A stretch of DNA of 64,000 bases, taken from assembly GCF_020697055.1 (NCBI RefSeq), contig NZ_JAJFBP010000018.1, positions 42,730 through 106,729 on the forward strand. The letters are read 5' to 3'. The notes beneath the pieces were generated by a model, which did not search any database, was not told where the DNA came from, and saw only the letters and a program-made list of their open reading frames with translations. The stretch comes from Panacagrimonas sp. GTDB taxonomy: Bacteria > Pseudomonadota > Gammaproteobacteria > Nevskiales > Nevskiaceae. A program made the translations under genes and the position numbers. How positions within the stretch are numbered: position 1 is the first letter of the stretch; the number at the start of each line of letters is the position of its first letter. Below are positions 8,823 to 19,339 of the stretch, piece after piece.

Positions 8823-8839
8823 CCGTCTGTGCACGACGG
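8823..8839. promoter_or_regulatory. Palindromic operator candidate upstream of the acyl-CoA synthetase gene
   Basis: The 17-bp element CCGTC-T-GTGCAC-GACGG has 5-bp inverted arms around a palindromic GTGCAC core. It sits 36-52 bases upstream of the synthetase start, where a LuxR-family activator would be expected to bind. The adjacent upstream gene encodes a LuxR-type helix-turn-helix, so a link is plausible but inferred. Confidence 0.4.
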
Positions 8840-8916
8840 TCGGACAGCCAGACTAGTGACCCACGACGGGTCGAATCAACTACTCGGTCGGGGAGGACGG
8901 CGCTTGGGGCGTGCCC

Positions 8917-10728
8917 TCAGCCGGGTTCGCGCAACACCTGCTTTCGCACTTTTCCGGTGGGCGTTCGGGGCAGCGTCTCCACCCAAGTAAACCCGGTCGG
9001 CACCTTGAACGGCGCGAGCGAATCGCGCAGGAACGAAGCGAGCTCCTCGTCGCCCGCACGCGCGTCGTCCTGGGGCACGAGGAACGCGTGCGCCGATTCG
9101 CCCAGCTGCGCGTGCGGCAATCCCACCACCGCGGCTTCCCGCACCGCGGGATGGCGCAGCAGCGCGTGCTCGACCTCGATCGACGAGATCAGCTCATCGC
9201 CGCTGATGATGATGTCCTTGAAACGGTCGCGGATCTCGACGCTGCCGTCCGCATGCATCACCGCGGCGTCGCCGGTATGGAACCAGCCGCCGGCGAACGC
9301 GCGCGCGCTGGCTTCCGGGTCGTGGTAGTAGCCCTTCATCACGACGCCGCCGCGCACCACGATCTCGCCGAGGGACTGGCCGTCGCAAGGCACGTCCTGG
9401 CCCTCCTCGTCGACCACCCGCAACTCTCCCGAGGTCAGCAGCTCGGTTCCCTGACGCGCCTTGTTGCGCGCGCGCTGACCCACGCTCGACGTCCCGCCGT
9501 CATCGACGGGCGTGCAGACCGTCAGGAACGGCGCGGTTTCGGTCAGGCCGTAGGCGTGCGTGACGTCCCAGCGCAGGCGCTGTTCGATGCGCTCGATCGT
9601 GGCGGCCGCGGGCGATGCGCCCGCCGTGAGAACCCGGACACCGGGCGGCATCCGGCGGCGGATCGACTCGGTGACATTGGCCATGCCGATCATCGCGGTC
9701 CTGCCCGCGCAGAGCATCGTCACGCGCTCGCGCACGATCAGTTCGCCCGCGAGCCTGGCTTCCGGCAGACGCATGCACACGTGCGTCGCGGCCGCGGCGG
9801 TGACGGTCCACACGTAGCCCCAGCCGTTGGCGTGGAACATCGGCAGCAGCCACAGGTAGCGATCCTCCGGACGCACCGGCCAGTGCAGCAGCGAACCCAC
9901 CGTGTTCACCCACACGTTGCGGTGCGTGATCATCGCGCCGCGCGGACGCACGGTCGTGCCGCTGGTGTAGTTGATCGCGATCAGTTCGTTTTCGTCGATC
10001 GCCGCCGGCGCAAAGCGCCCGTCCGACTGCTCCAGCAGCGCTTCGTAGTCTTCCCAGCCCGGCGGCGCGTCGCCGTCGAGCGCGATGAAATGCGTGACCG
10101 ATTCGAGCTGACCGCGGATGCCCTGGATCAGCTCGACGTACTCGCGACCCGCGCACACCAGGCGCGCGCCGCAATGCCGGATCAGCGCGACGAAATCGTC
10201 GGCGATCAGGCCCACGTGCAGCGGCACGATCACCGCGCCGATCTGCGGCACCGCGTAGAACTGCTCTAGCTGCACGTGCGTGTTGGCGGCCAGCGTCACC
10301 ACGCGATCGCCCTGCCCCACGCCCATTCGCGCCAGCACCGCGGACCAGCGATCGCAGCGGTCGAAGAACTGCGCGTAGGTGAAGCGGCGATCACCGTCGA
10401 CCACCGCCTCGCGATCGCCGTGCAGGCGCCGCGTGCGGCGCGCGAACGCCAGCGGCGACTGCGGCACCTCGATGCGGCGCCGCTCCTCCTCGGGATGCAC
10501 CTCGGGGGGCGGCGGCGCGTCGGCGCGCTTTTCGCCGGCCAGCGCCACCGCGTGCGTGCGCCCGACGGCGCCGAGCTTTCCGTAGACGTTCTTGAGGTGG
10601 TACTTGACGGTCTGCTCGGAGATGCCGATCGCCCGCGCGATCTGCTTGTTCGACAGTCCCGAGCGCAGCAGTTCCAGCACGCGCGATTCGCGTGGCGTCA
10701 GCGGTTCCTGGGGCGCATTGGTGGCCAT
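8917..10728 (-). CDS. LuxR-type HTH / acyl-CoA synthetase fusion
   Basis: This 603-residue protein has a GerE/LuxR-type DNA-binding domain at about residues 10-62 (LTPRESRVLELL, LSNKQIARAIGISEQTVKYHL), a Pro-rich linker (about 70-90), and a full ANL acyl-CoA synthetase (about 92-603) paralogous to its downstream neighbour. Synthetase motifs are intact: YTSGTTVRPRG (254-264, with Arg for the usual Lys), YGLTETAP, RDRFKDIIISGDE and Lys593 in PTGKVRK. It could be a regulator gated by acyl-adenylate or acyl-CoA. GTG at 10752 would add eight residues; ATG at 10728 is preferred, though neither has a strong ribosome site. It follows cbpA on the same strand. Confidence 0.85.
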   Translation of the reverse strand: MATNAPQEPLTPRESRVLELLRSGLSNKQIARAIGISEQTVKYHLKNVYGKLGAVGRTHAVALAGEKRADAPPPPEVHPEEERRRIEVPQSPLAFARRTRRLHGDREAVVDGDRRFTYAQFFDRCDRWSAVLARMGVGQGDRVVTLAANTHVQLEQFYAVPQIGAVIVPLHVGLIADDFVALIRHCGARLVCAGREYVELIQGIRGQLESVTHFIALDGDAPPGWEDYEALLEQSDGRFAPAAIDENELIAINYTSGTTVRPRGAMITHRNVWVNTVGSLLHWPVRPEDRYLWLLPMFHANGWGYVWTVTAAAATHVCMRLPEARLAGELIVRERVTMLCAGRTAMIGMANVTESIRRRMPPGVRVLTAGASPAAATIERIEQRLRWDVTHAYGLTETAPFLTVCTPVDDGGTSSVGQRARNKARQGTELLTSGELRVVDEEGQDVPCDGQSLGEIVVRGGVVMKGYYHDPEASARAFAGGWFHTGDAAVMHADGSVEIRDRFKDIIISGDELISSIEVEHALLRHPAVREAAVVGLPHAQLGESAHAFLVPQDDARAGDEELASFLRDSLAPFKVPTGFTWVETLPRTPTGKVRKQVLREPG

Positions 10729-10757
10729 GACGCGATCAGCATGACGCAGCACCCGAA

Positions 10758-10775
10758 ACGGCGCTAACGCGCCGT
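10758..10775. promoter_or_regulatory. 7+4+7 palindrome between cbpA and the HTH-synthetase gene
   Basis: ACGGCGC-TAAC-GCGCCGT is a perfect inverted repeat immediately after the cbpA stop and just upstream of the fusion gene. It could be an autoregulatory operator for the LuxR-type domain or a weak cbpA terminator; the bases after it on the minus strand are only moderately T-rich. Confidence 0.45.
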
Positions 10776-10776
10776 G

Positions 10777-11706
<930 letters not shown>

Positions 11707-11787
11707 CGTGCAGGTTCGAAAGGCATCGCCCCGGATGCCGAAAGATTTGTGCCCGGCGCCCTCAATTCAAGACCGAAATCCGGCGCA

Positions 11788-12339
11788 TCAGGCTCGCGTG
11801 CGCAGGAAATGCTCGCGGTAGTAGCGCAGTTCGGTCACCGAATCGCGGATGTCGTCGAGCGCCAGATGCGTCGAGCCCTTGGTGAAACCGGCCGCGACGT
11901 CGGGCATCCAGCGGCGGCACAGCTCCTTGAGCGTCGAGACATCGAGGTTGCGGTAGTGGAAATGGCGCTCGAGCGACGGCATCCAGCGCGCGAGGAACCG
12001 CCGATCCTGGCAGATCGAGTTGCCGCACATCGGCGATCTGCCCGCCGGCACCCAGCGCGCGAGGAATTCCAGCATCTGCTTTTCGGCCGCGGCCTCGCTG
12101 ACGCGGCTGTCGCGCACGCGCTGCGTCAGCCCCGATCCGCCGTGCTGACGCGTGTTCCATTCGTCCATCACGGCGAGCGTCGCGTCGTCCTGGTGGACGG
12201 CGATCACCGGCCCTTCGGCGAGCAGGTTCAGGTCGGAGTCGGTCACCAGGGTCGCCATCTCGATGATGCGGTGCTGCTCGGGCACCAGCCCGGTCATCTC
12301 GAGGTCGATCCAGATCAGGTTGTCTTCGTGGGAAGCCAT
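11788..12339 (-). CDS. orn: Oligoribonuclease
   Basis: This 183-residue DEDDh 3'-5' exonuclease degrades short RNA oligonucleotides, including pGpG made by c-di-GMP phosphodiesterases. Catalytic residues are at the same numbers as in E. coli Orn: Asp12 and Glu14 in [10 protein letters not shown], Asp112, His158 and Asp163. The start at 12339 gives the normal family length; the open frame runs further upstream to 12744 into the divergent gene and is rejected. Its link to c-di-GMP turnover fits the GGDEF and FimX genes elsewhere in the window. Confidence 0.96.
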   Translation of the reverse strand: MASHEDNLIWIDLEMTGLVPEQHRIIEMATLVTDSDLNLLAEGPVIAVHQDDATLAVMDEWNTRQHGGSGLTQRVRDSRVSEAAAEKQMLEFLARWVPAGRSPMCGNSICQDRRFLARWMPSLERHFHYRNLDVSTLKELCRRWMPDVAAGFTKGSTHLALDDIRDSVTELRYYREHFLRTRA

Positions 12340-12436
12340 GGCACGGGCGCGAAGTGGAGCGGGCGGATCCGCATCGTAAACCGGCGTGGTCAAAGGCGAA
12401 GCGGATAAGCTGGCGCAAACGAGAAGGGCAAGAACG

Positions 12437-13615
12437 ATGGGCGACGACCACGGCAAGAGCCGGCACCGCTTCGATACCCGCTGCATCCATGCCGGCCAGG
12501 CGCCCGATCCGGCGACCGGCGCGGTGATGCCGCCGATCTCGCAGTCGTCGACCTTCGTGCAGGACGCCCCCGGCGTGCACAAGGGCTTCGAGTATTCGCG
12601 CGCGCACAACCCGACTCGCTTCGCCTGGGAACGCTGCGTCTGCGCGCTCGAATCGGGCTCGCGCGCGCTGGCATTCGCGTCGGGAATGGCCGCGAGCGCA
12701 ACGGTGCTGGAACTGCTCGACCCCGGCAGCCACGTCATCGTCACGCAGGACGTCTACGGCGGCAGCTATCGCCTGTTCCAGGGCGTTCGCGAGCGCAGCG
12801 CGGGGCTGGGCTTCAGCTACGTCGATCTGCGCGACCCATCGGCGCTGGAAGGCGCGATCCGCCCCAACACGCGCATGGTGTGGGTGGAGACCCCGACCAA
12901 CCCGATGCTGCGCCTGGTGGATCTGTCCGCGATCGCGGCGATCGCGCGCCGCCACGGCCTGCTGAGCGTGGCGGACAACACCTTCGCCAGTCCCTTCCTG
13001 CAGCGCCCGATCGAGCACGGGTTCGACCTGGTCACGCATTCGTCGACCAAGTACCTCAACGGGCACTCGGACATGGTCGGCGGCGTCGTGGTCGTCGGCG
13101 ACGATCGTGCGCTGGGCGATCGCGTGCGCTTCCTGCAGTCGGCGGTCGGCGCGATCGCCGGTCCGTTCGACGCGTACCTGGCGCTGCGCGGAGTCAAGAC
13201 GCTGGCGCTGCGCATGCGTCGCCACTGCGACAACGCACTCGAACTGGCCGACTGGCTCGAGCGGCATCCCAAGGTCGAAGCGGTGCACTACCCCGGCCTG
13301 GCCTCGCATCCGCAGCACGCGCTGGCGCGCGCGCAGATGCCGCTGGGCTTCGGCGGCATGATCACGTTCTCGCTCAGGTCGGACCTGGCGGGCACGCATC
13401 GATTCCTCGGCGGGGTGGAGCTGATCGCGCTGGCCGAATCGCTCGGCGGCGTGGAGAGCCTGATGGGACATCCGGTCACGATGTCCCACGGCGGCGTTCC
13501 GGAAAGCGAACGCCTGAAGGTCGGCATCACCGACAACCTGTGCCGGTTCTCGGTCGGAATCGAGGACGCGGTCGATCTGCGCGCGGACCTCGCGCAGGCG
13601 CTCGCGCGTGTCTGA
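12437..13615 (+). CDS. Cystathionine gamma-lyase / gamma-synthase family PLP enzyme
   Basis: This 392-residue PLP-dependent Cys/Met metabolism enzyme has the Schiff-base lysine at Lys205 ([12 protein letters not shown]) and family segments such as [25 protein letters not shown] and GVESLMGHP. It closely resembles the Xanthomonas enzyme variously called MetB or cystathionine gamma-lyase, so it acts in trans-sulfuration, but direction and substrate cannot be fixed from sequence. The ATG at 12437 has AAGGG upstream. It is divergent from orn across a 97-bp gap. Confidence 0.9.
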   Translation: MGDDHGKSRHRFDTRCIHAGQAPDPATGAVMPPISQSSTFVQDAPGVHKGFEYSRAHNPTRFAWERCVCALESGSRALAFASGMAASATVLELLDPGSHVIVTQDVYGGSYRLFQGVRERSAGLGFSYVDLRDPSALEGAIRPNTRMVWVETPTNPMLRLVDLSAIAAIARRHGLLSVADNTFASPFLQRPIEHGFDLVTHSSTKYLNGHSDMVGGVVVVGDDRALGDRVRFLQSAVGAIAGPFDAYLALRGVKTLALRMRRHCDNALELADWLERHPKVEAVHYPGLASHPQHALARAQMPLGFGGMITFSLRSDLAGTHRFLGGVELIALAESLGGVESLMGHPVTMSHGGVPESERLKVGITDNLCRFSVGIEDAVDLRADLAQALARV

Positions 13616-13691
13616 TCCGAGCCGAACCCCATTTGCGCTTCGGCGCCGTTGACAGGTTGCGACGCCTGAATCCTTTCCAGGGGAGCCCCGC

Positions 13692-16600
13692 ATGACCCTT
13701 CGCCGCTTCGCCGTCGAAATCCGACTGCCGATCCTGACGATGCTGTTGCTGCTCGTCTGCCCGCAGATGCTCTTCGCGGCGCCGCTGCCGGCGCGCGACG
13801 TGCCGGATCCGCTGAAGCCGTGGATCCCGTGGGTGATGCAGGGCCAGGAAGCGCGCTTCTGTCCGCCGGCCCACGACGACGGCAATCGACGCCTGTGCCA
13901 CTGGCCGTCGCGCGTGGCGCTCGAGCTGGGCGCCGACGGCGGCCGGTTCGAGATGGGCGTGACGCGCCTGGCACCGGGCTGGGTGATGCTGCCGGGCGAC
14001 GGTCCGCGCTGGCCGCAGGAGGTCAGCGTCGACGGTCGCGCCGCGCCGGTGCTGGACCGCTACGGCGTTCCCTCGCTCTGGGTGGAGACCGGCACGCATC
14101 GCGTGCAGGGGCGGTTCGCGTGGAAGACGCTGCCCGAATCGCTGCGCGTGCCGCCCGAGGCCGGACTGATCGAGCTCACGCTCAACGGCCGCGGCGTGCC
14201 GCATCCGCAGCGCGACGAGCGCCAGCAGCTGTGGCTCGGACGTCGCGCGGTGGCCGCCGACGCGCAGGCCGAGCGCCTCGAACTGCGGGTGTTCCGGATG
14301 ATCGACGACGACATCCCGCTGACCGTCACCACGCAGATCGAGATCAACGCCGGCGGCGAAGTGCGCGAGGAGATCATCGGTCCGGTGATGCTGCCCGGCC
14401 TGTTGCCGCTGGCGATCTCGGGCGACCTGCCGGCACGCCTGGAGGACGACGGCCGCCTGCGGGTGCAGCTGCGTCCGGGCCAGTGGCGGCTGACCCTCGT
14501 GGCGCGCTCGACCGCGCCGGTGACGCAGCTCACCGCCGCGCCGGCGCACGAGCAGTGGGCCGACCAGGAGATCTGGTCGCTGCAGACGCATCACGAACTG
14601 CGCGTGATCGAACCGTCCGGCGTCTCCCCGACCGATCCGCGCCAGGTCGGTGTCCCGGCCGAATGGCAGCACATGCCCGCGTTCCTGGTCGAACCGGGCA
14701 ACACGCTCAAGCTCACCGAGACGCAGCGCGGCAGCCCGGATCTGACGCCCGACCAGCTGACGCTGCAGCGTCAGCTGTGGCTGGACTTCGACGGCGGCGG
14801 CTTCACCGTGCAGGACCAGTTGGGCGGTCGCCTGGCGCGCACGTGGCGGCTCGAAGCGCAGGCGCCGATCGCGCTGGGCCGCGTGCAGGTCGACAACGAG
14901 CCGCAGCTGATCACCAAGCAGGGCCAGGGCGTGGGCGTCGAAGTGCGTCACGGCGTGCTGAACCTGGTCGCCGACAGCCGCATCGAGGACGGCGCGCGGC
15001 GCATTCCCGCCGGCGGCTGGAACACCGATCTGCAAGGCATCAACACCACGCTGCACCTGCCGCCCGCGTGGCGCCTGCTCGCCGCGCCCGGCGTCGACAA
15101 CGTGCCGGACACCTGGCTCGCCCGCTGGAGCCTGCTGGACCTGTTCCTCGTGCTGATCGCGTCGATCGCCGCGCTGCGCCTGTTCGGTCGCACCACCGCC
15201 GCGCTGACCTTGGTGACGCTGGCGCTGACCTGGCACGAACCTTCGGCGCCGCGCTGGACGTGGCTGAATCTGATCGCGGCGATCGCGTTGCTGCGCGCGC
15301 TGCCCGCGTCGTTCGACGGCAGCGGACGGCTGCGCAAGCTGCTGCTCGGCTACCAGTGGGTGGCAGCCGGAATTCTTGCGCTCGTGGCGCTGCCGTTCGC
15401 GGTGCAGCAGGCGCGCATCAGCCTGTATCCGCAGCTAGAGGTCGAGTACGGCTTCGCCAACTTCGGTGGCATGGCTGGCGGGCGCGGTTTCGACATGGCG
15501 CAACAGCAGGCCAACGTCGACATGGACGCCGGCAACGTGGCGACGATGGAGATGGAAGCGCAGATGTCGATGCCCGCACCGGCCGCGCCGATGGTCGACG
15601 AGATGCGCCAGACCAAGGAGGTCATGAGCCGGCGTGCGAAGTCCGTCAGCGAAAACGTCTCGCAGGCCTCGATCCAGAAGCTCGACCCGAACGTGCTGAC
15701 GCAGACCGGTCCGGGCCTGCCTGCCTGGGGCTGGCGCCAGGCGTCGCTGAACTGGTCCGGTCCGGTCACGTCCGACCAGGATTTCCGGCTGTGGCTGATG
15801 CCGCCGTGGCTGACACGCACGCTGGGCTGGCTGTCGATCGCGCTGATCGCGTTGCTCGCGATGCGCTGGCTGCAGGTGGCGCCGCGGCTGCCGCGCCTCC
15901 CGCTGCGGGGCGCCGCGTCGGCCGCGGTCATCATCGCCCTCGGTGCGACGACGCTGCTGGCAACGCCGTCGACGGTCCATGCGCAGGACCCCAATGCGCT
16001 GATGCCGCCGCAACCGCAGCCGCCTCCGCCGCCCGCGGTGCTGGACGAACTGCGCGAGCGCCTGACCGCACCGCCGGACTGCCTGCCCCACTGCGCGAAC
16101 TGGGCGCGACTGGGTGTCGAGGTGAGCGGCGGCGAACGCCTGAACCTGAGGCTGATCGCGGAGGCGCAGGTCGATACCGCGCTGCCGCTGCCGGTGCCGC
16201 GCGTCAGCGCGGGGCAGAGCCGCGTCTGGCAGCCGCAGGCCGTGCTGCTGGACGATCGCGCCGCCGACCTGCTGCGCGACGAGGCCGGTGCGCTGTGGCT
16301 GCGCGTGCCCGCGGGCCGGCACACGGTCGTCGTCAGCGGCGATCTCACCGGCTTCGCGCAGGTGCAGCTGCCGACCTCGCCGGCGCCGCGACAGGCGAGC
16401 GCCGAGGCCAACGGCTGGCTCGTCACCGGCATCGATGCGCAGGGACAGCCGGGCAGCGTGATCGACCTGATCCGCGAGCGTCGCGACGACACGCCTTCGG
16501 CCGGCGCCGCCGAGGAAGGCGGCAGCGCGCAACAGCTTCCGCCGCTGCTGCGCCTGACGCGCACGCTGCAACTCGGCCTGGTCTGGAGCGCCCAATCGAC

Positions 16601-17915
16601 GCTGACGCGCGAAGGCAGCGCGCAGGGCGCGTCGATCGTGACGTTGCCGGCGCTGCCCGGCGAGGTGGTCACCGGCGATTCGGTGCGCGTCGCCGCCGGC
16701 AGGATCCAGGCGAGCTTCGCGCCCGGACAGCGCGCGGTGACGTGGAGCTCGCGCCTGGCCACCGTCGAGAAACTCGCGCTGGAGGCCGGCAGCGAGAGCG
16801 GGATCATCGAGACCTGGCGCTTCGACGTGAGCCCGCTGTGGCACGTCGACTTCGCGGGCCTGGCCGCGGTGAGCAACCAGGAAGGCGACTGGCGTCTGGT
16901 GACGTTCCGTCCGTGGCCGGGCGAGAAGGTGCAGGCGCAGATCACGCGACCGGTCGCGGTGCAGGGCCAGGTGATGACGCTCGATTCGGCGGAGCTGGGC
17001 GTCCAGCCGGGAATGCGCGCGACCGACTACACGCTGGCCCTGCTGATGCGTGCGAGCCAGGGCGGTCAGCACGTCGTCACGCTGCCCGCCGGCCTGAGCC
17101 TGCAGGGGCTCGACATCGACGGACAGGCGCAGCCGGCGCGACTCGAAGGCGAGCGCGTGATCCTGCCGCTGCGACCCGGCGCGCAGACGCTGACGTTGCG
17201 CCTGCGCTCGGACGAGGGACTCGGAAAGCTGACGTCGACGCCGGCGTTCGCGCCGGGCACGCCCGGCGTCAACGCACGCATCCACGTGCAGCTGCCGCCG
17301 GATCGCTGGGTGCTGCTGGTCGGCGGACCTGCACTGGGCCCGGCGGTGCTGTTCTGGGGCGTGCTCGCGGTGCTGGTGGTGGTCGCGCTCGGACTCGGCC
17401 GCGTGGGCCTGACGCCGCTCAAGGGCCTGCAGTGGGCGCTGTTGATGATCGGCCTGTCGCAGGTGCCGATCGCCGGCGCCGCGGTCGTCGCCGGCTGGCT
17501 GTTCGCGCTGGCGCTGCGCGCGCGGGTGCCGGAGCACTGGAGCGCAGGACGCTTCAACCTGATGCAGGTGCTGCTCGCGATCTGGACCGTGGTCGCGCTG
17601 GGCACGCTGTTCGGCGCGGTCGCGCAGGGCCTGCTCGGGCAGCCCGACATGCAGATCGCCGGCAACGGATCCAGCGCCTATCAGCTGATGTGGTACCAGG
17701 ACCGCTTCCAAGACACGCTGCCGCGCGCGTGGGTGCTGTCGGTCTCGATCTGGTTCTACCGCGGCCTGATGCTGCTGTGGGCGCTGTGGCTGGCCAACAG
17801 CCTGTTGAACTGGCTGCGCTGGGGCTGGTCGCAATACTCCGCAGGCGGGCTGTGGCGCAAGAAGCCGGTCGTGGTCACGCCGCCGGCAGCGCCGGCCGCC
17901 GGAGAAACGCCATGA
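13692..17915 (+). CDS. Large membrane protein of unknown function (1407 aa)
   Basis: The start has a strong AGGGGAG site. The N-terminus is a signal peptide (ending near MLFAAPLPA). Residues about 30-465 look like a beta-rich periplasmic domain. About 475-590 hold a membrane cluster, 590-690 a Met/Gln-rich linker (MEMEAQMSMPAP), about 700-760 two more membrane segments, about 770-1200 a second beta-rich domain, and about 1200-1390 four or five C-terminal membrane helices. The two extracytoplasmic halves both carry CPxH-like openings (RFCPPAHDD, DCLPHCANW), suggesting an internal duplication. I recognise no named family. Its TGA overlaps the next gene's ATG, so the two are translationally coupled. 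Confidence 0.85.
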   Translation: MTLRRFAVEIRLPILTMLLLLVCPQMLFAAPLPARDVPDPLKPWIPWVMQGQEARFCPPAHDDGNRRLCHWPSRVALELGADGGRFEMGVTRLAPGWVMLPGDGPRWPQEVSVDGRAAPVLDRYGVPSLWVETGTHRVQGRFAWKTLPESLRVPPEAGLIELTLNGRGVPHPQRDERQQLWLGRRAVAADAQAERLELRVFRMIDDDIPLTVTTQIEINAGGEVREEIIGPVMLPGLLPLAISGDLPARLEDDGRLRVQLRPGQWRLTLVARSTAPVTQLTAAPAHEQWADQEIWSLQTHHELRVIEPSGVSPTDPRQVGVPAEWQHMPAFLVEPGNTLKLTETQRGSPDLTPDQLTLQRQLWLDFDGGGFTVQDQLGGRLARTWRLEAQAPIALGRVQVDNEPQLITKQGQGVGVEVRHGVLNLVADSRIEDGARRIPAGGWNTDLQGINTTLHLPPAWRLLAAPGVDNVPDTWLARWSLLDLFLVLIASIAALRLFGRTTAALTLVTLALTWHEPSAPRWTWLNLIAAIALLRALPASFDGSGRLRKLLLGYQWVAAGILALVALPFAVQQARISLYPQLEVEYGFANFGGMAGGRGFDMAQQQANVDMDAGNVATMEMEAQMSMPAPAAPMVDEMRQTKEVMSRRAKSVSENVSQASIQKLDPNVLTQTGPGLPAWGWRQASLNWSGPVTSDQDFRLWLMPPWLTRTLGWLSIALIALLAMRWLQVAPRLPRLPLRGAASAAVIIALGATTLLATPSTVHAQDPNALMPPQPQPPPPPAVLDELRERLTAPPDCLPHCANWARLGVEVSGGERLNLRLIAEAQVDTALPLPVPRVSAGQSRVWQPQAVLLDDRAADLLRDEAGALWLRVPAGRHTVVVSGDLTGFAQVQLPTSPAPRQASAEANGWLVTGIDAQGQPGSVIDLIRERRDDTPSAGAAEEGGSAQQLPPLLRLTRTLQLGLVWSAQSTLTREGSAQGASIVTLPALPGEVVTGDSVRVAAGRIQASFAPGQRAVTWSSRLATVEKLALEAGSESGIIETWRFDVSPLWHVDFAGLAAVSNQEGDWRLVTFRPWPGEKVQAQITRPVAVQGQVMTLDSAELGVQPGMRATDYTLALLMRASQGGQHVVTLPAGLSLQGLDIDGQAQPARLEGERVILPLRPGAQTLTLRLRSDEGLGKLTSTPAFAPGTPGVNARIHVQLPPDRWVLLVGGPALGPAVLFWGVLAVLVVVALGLGRVGLTPLKGLQWALLMIGLSQVPIAGAAVVAGWLFALALRARVPEHWSAGRFNLMQVLLAIWTVVALGTLFGAVAQGLLGQPDMQIAGNGSSAYQLMWYQDRFQDTLPRAWVLSVSIWFYRGLMLLWALWLANSLLNWLRWGWSQYSAGGLWRKKPVVVTPPAAPAAGETP

Positions 17916-18250
17916 CCGATCTGACCAGGAAGCGCTGCGTGCCCTGTGAAGGCAACGTTCCGCCGCTCGATGCGACGGCGATCGAATCGCTGTCGAAACA
18001 GCTCGATGCGCGATGGAAACGCGTCGACGACGGCAAGGCCCTGCGCGCGCAGTTCGACTTCAAGAACTACTGGCACACCACCGCGTTCGTGAATGCGGTG
18101 GCCTACGTCGCGCATCGCGAGGACCATCATCCCGACATCGCGTTCGGCTACAAGCAGGCGACGATCACGTGGTGGACGCACGCCGCCGGTGGACTGACCG
18201 AGAACGACTTCATCTGCGCGGCGAAGGTCGACGCGCTGGTCGCGAACTAG
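17912..18250 (+). CDS. phhB: Pterin-4a-carbinolamine dehydratase
   Basis: This 112-residue protein has the active-site HREDHHPDI segment and the flanking FKNYWHTTAFVNAVAYVAH and VTWWTHAAGGLTENDF-like segments of the family. It dehydrates 4a-hydroxytetrahydropterin during recycling of the cofactor used by aromatic amino acid hydroxylases. No phhA is nearby. The ATG overlaps the TGA of the upstream membrane-protein gene (ATGA), so co-translation is likely although a functional link is unclear. It converges with and slightly overlaps the thioredoxin-like gene. Confidence 0.92.
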   Translation: MTDLTRKRCVPCEGNVPPLDATAIESLSKQLDARWKRVDDGKALRAQFDFKNYWHTTAFVNAVAYVAHREDHHPDIAFGYKQATITWWTHAAGGLTENDFICAAKVDALVAN

Positions 18251-18708
18251 GGCGCCGTCCTGGCCGCTGACTGCGCCGGCGTTTTGGGCTTTTCCGGAGG
18301 CGGCTGGCTCGATGCCGGGATCGGCTTGCCCGCCGCGAGCGCGTCGAGCGCCGTCGTCATCTGCTCGTCGCTGAGCGTGTAGCGCAGCTCGCCGACCTTG
18401 TCGCGCTGCTTGTTGATCAGCAGCACCACGCCGGTGCCCTTGTTGGCGAAGTAGATCGGGCCGACGTTGAGATCCTTCGCGCGCTGCCGCGAGCGCGTCT
18501 TGCGATCGTCGTTGGTCATGTCGAAGCGCTCGAACTCGATGCGCTGCGCGTACTTCGGCATCAGCTTGTCGAGCCGCGGCACGATCTGTTTGCAGTTGAA
18601 GCACCAGTCGGCGTACACGAGGATCGCGTACGGCTTGCTCAGCGGCTCGATCGCGTGGACCGGCGCGAGCCACGCGCACAGCAGCAGGCACAGCGCAGCG
18701 GGTCTCAT
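18247..18708 (-). CDS. Secreted thioredoxin-fold protein
   Basis: This 153-residue protein starts with a signal peptide ([19 protein letters not shown]) and has a thioredoxin-like active site, Cys36 and Cys39 in YADWCFNCK, followed by a fold ending near residue 125 and a Pro/Lys/Ala-rich tail. It probably acts in periplasmic thiol-disulfide exchange, much like the C-terminal thioredoxin domain of DsbD (WCFNCK is close to DsbD's WCVACK). Its start overlaps the recR stop by four bases. Confidence 0.82.
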   Translation of the reverse strand: MRPAALCLLLCAWLAPVHAIEPLSKPYAILVYADWCFNCKQIVPRLDKLMPKYAQRIEFERFDMTNDDRKTRSRQRAKDLNVGPIYFANKGTGVVLLINKQRDKVGELRYTLSDEQMTTALDALAAGKPIPASSQPPPEKPKTPAQSAARTAP

Positions 18709-19304
18709 ACGGGCGTACGACCCGACAGCGCGTGCGCCAGCGTGCCGCCGTCGACGTACTCCAGCTCGCCGCCCATCGGCACGCCGTGGGCGATGCGCGT
18801 CACCTTGACGCTCGCACCCTTGGCCATCTCGGCGACGAAGTAGGCGGTGGCCTCGCCTTCGACGGTCGGGTTGGTGGCGACGATCATTTCCTGGATCTGG
18901 CCCTCGTCCAGCAAGGCCTGCAGCTGGGCCAGGCCCAGCTGCTCGGGTCCGATGCCGTCGAGCGGCGACAGGCGTCCCATCAGCACGAAGTAGCGGCCGC
19001 GATACGCGGTGCCGCCTTCGATGGCCATCAGGTCGGCCGGCGTCTCGACCACGCACAGCTGACCGGTCGCGGTGCGCGCCGGCGTGCAGTAGCGGCAGCT
19101 GGCGTCCTCGCAGAACATGCGGCAGGTCGGACAGCGCGTGATGCCGGTGAGCGCCTCGCCCAGGGTCTGCGCCAGCTTGTCGGCTCCGGCGCGGTCACGA
19201 TCGAGCAGGTGGAACGCCATCCGCTGCGCCGACTTGGGGCCGACGCCCGGAAGCTTGCGCAGCGCCTCGATCAGGCGCGAAAGGCGCGGAGAATAGGTAT
19301 TCAT
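18705..19304 (-). CDS. recR: Recombination mediator RecR
   Basis: This 199-residue protein has the N-terminal helix-hairpin-helix ([20 protein letters not shown]), a four-cysteine zinc motif (CPTCRMFC...CRYC) and a Toprim domain ([13 protein letters not shown]) ending in the [16 protein letters not shown] segment. With RecF/RecO it loads RecA on SSB-coated DNA. The usual dnaX-ybaB partners are not upstream; instead a TSUP gene is divergent 35 bases away, so the locus has been rearranged relative to E. coli. Confidence 0.97.
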   Translation of the reverse strand: MNTYSPRLSRLIEALRKLPGVGPKSAQRMAFHLLDRDRAGADKLAQTLGEALTGITRCPTCRMFCEDASCRYCTPARTATGQLCVVETPADLMAIEGGTAYRGRYFVLMGRLSPLDGIGPEQLGLAQLQALLDEGQIQEMIVATNPTVEGEATAYFVAEMAKGASVKVTRIAHGVPMGGELEYVDGGTLAHALSGRTPV

Positions 19305-19339
19305 TCGATGCGGATTCTACCGACGATGATCGACGGACG

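Noticed and set aside
15435-17834. Antisense ORFs of 799 and 531 aa opposite the membrane-protein gene
   Set aside because: They arise from strong GC skew at third positions; no start sites or family resemblance.
13820-18250. 1476-aa plus-strand ORF overlapping the large membrane protein
   Set aside because: Only its last 112 residues (the pterin dehydratase) are real; the rest is an Arg/Ala-rich shadow frame without motifs.
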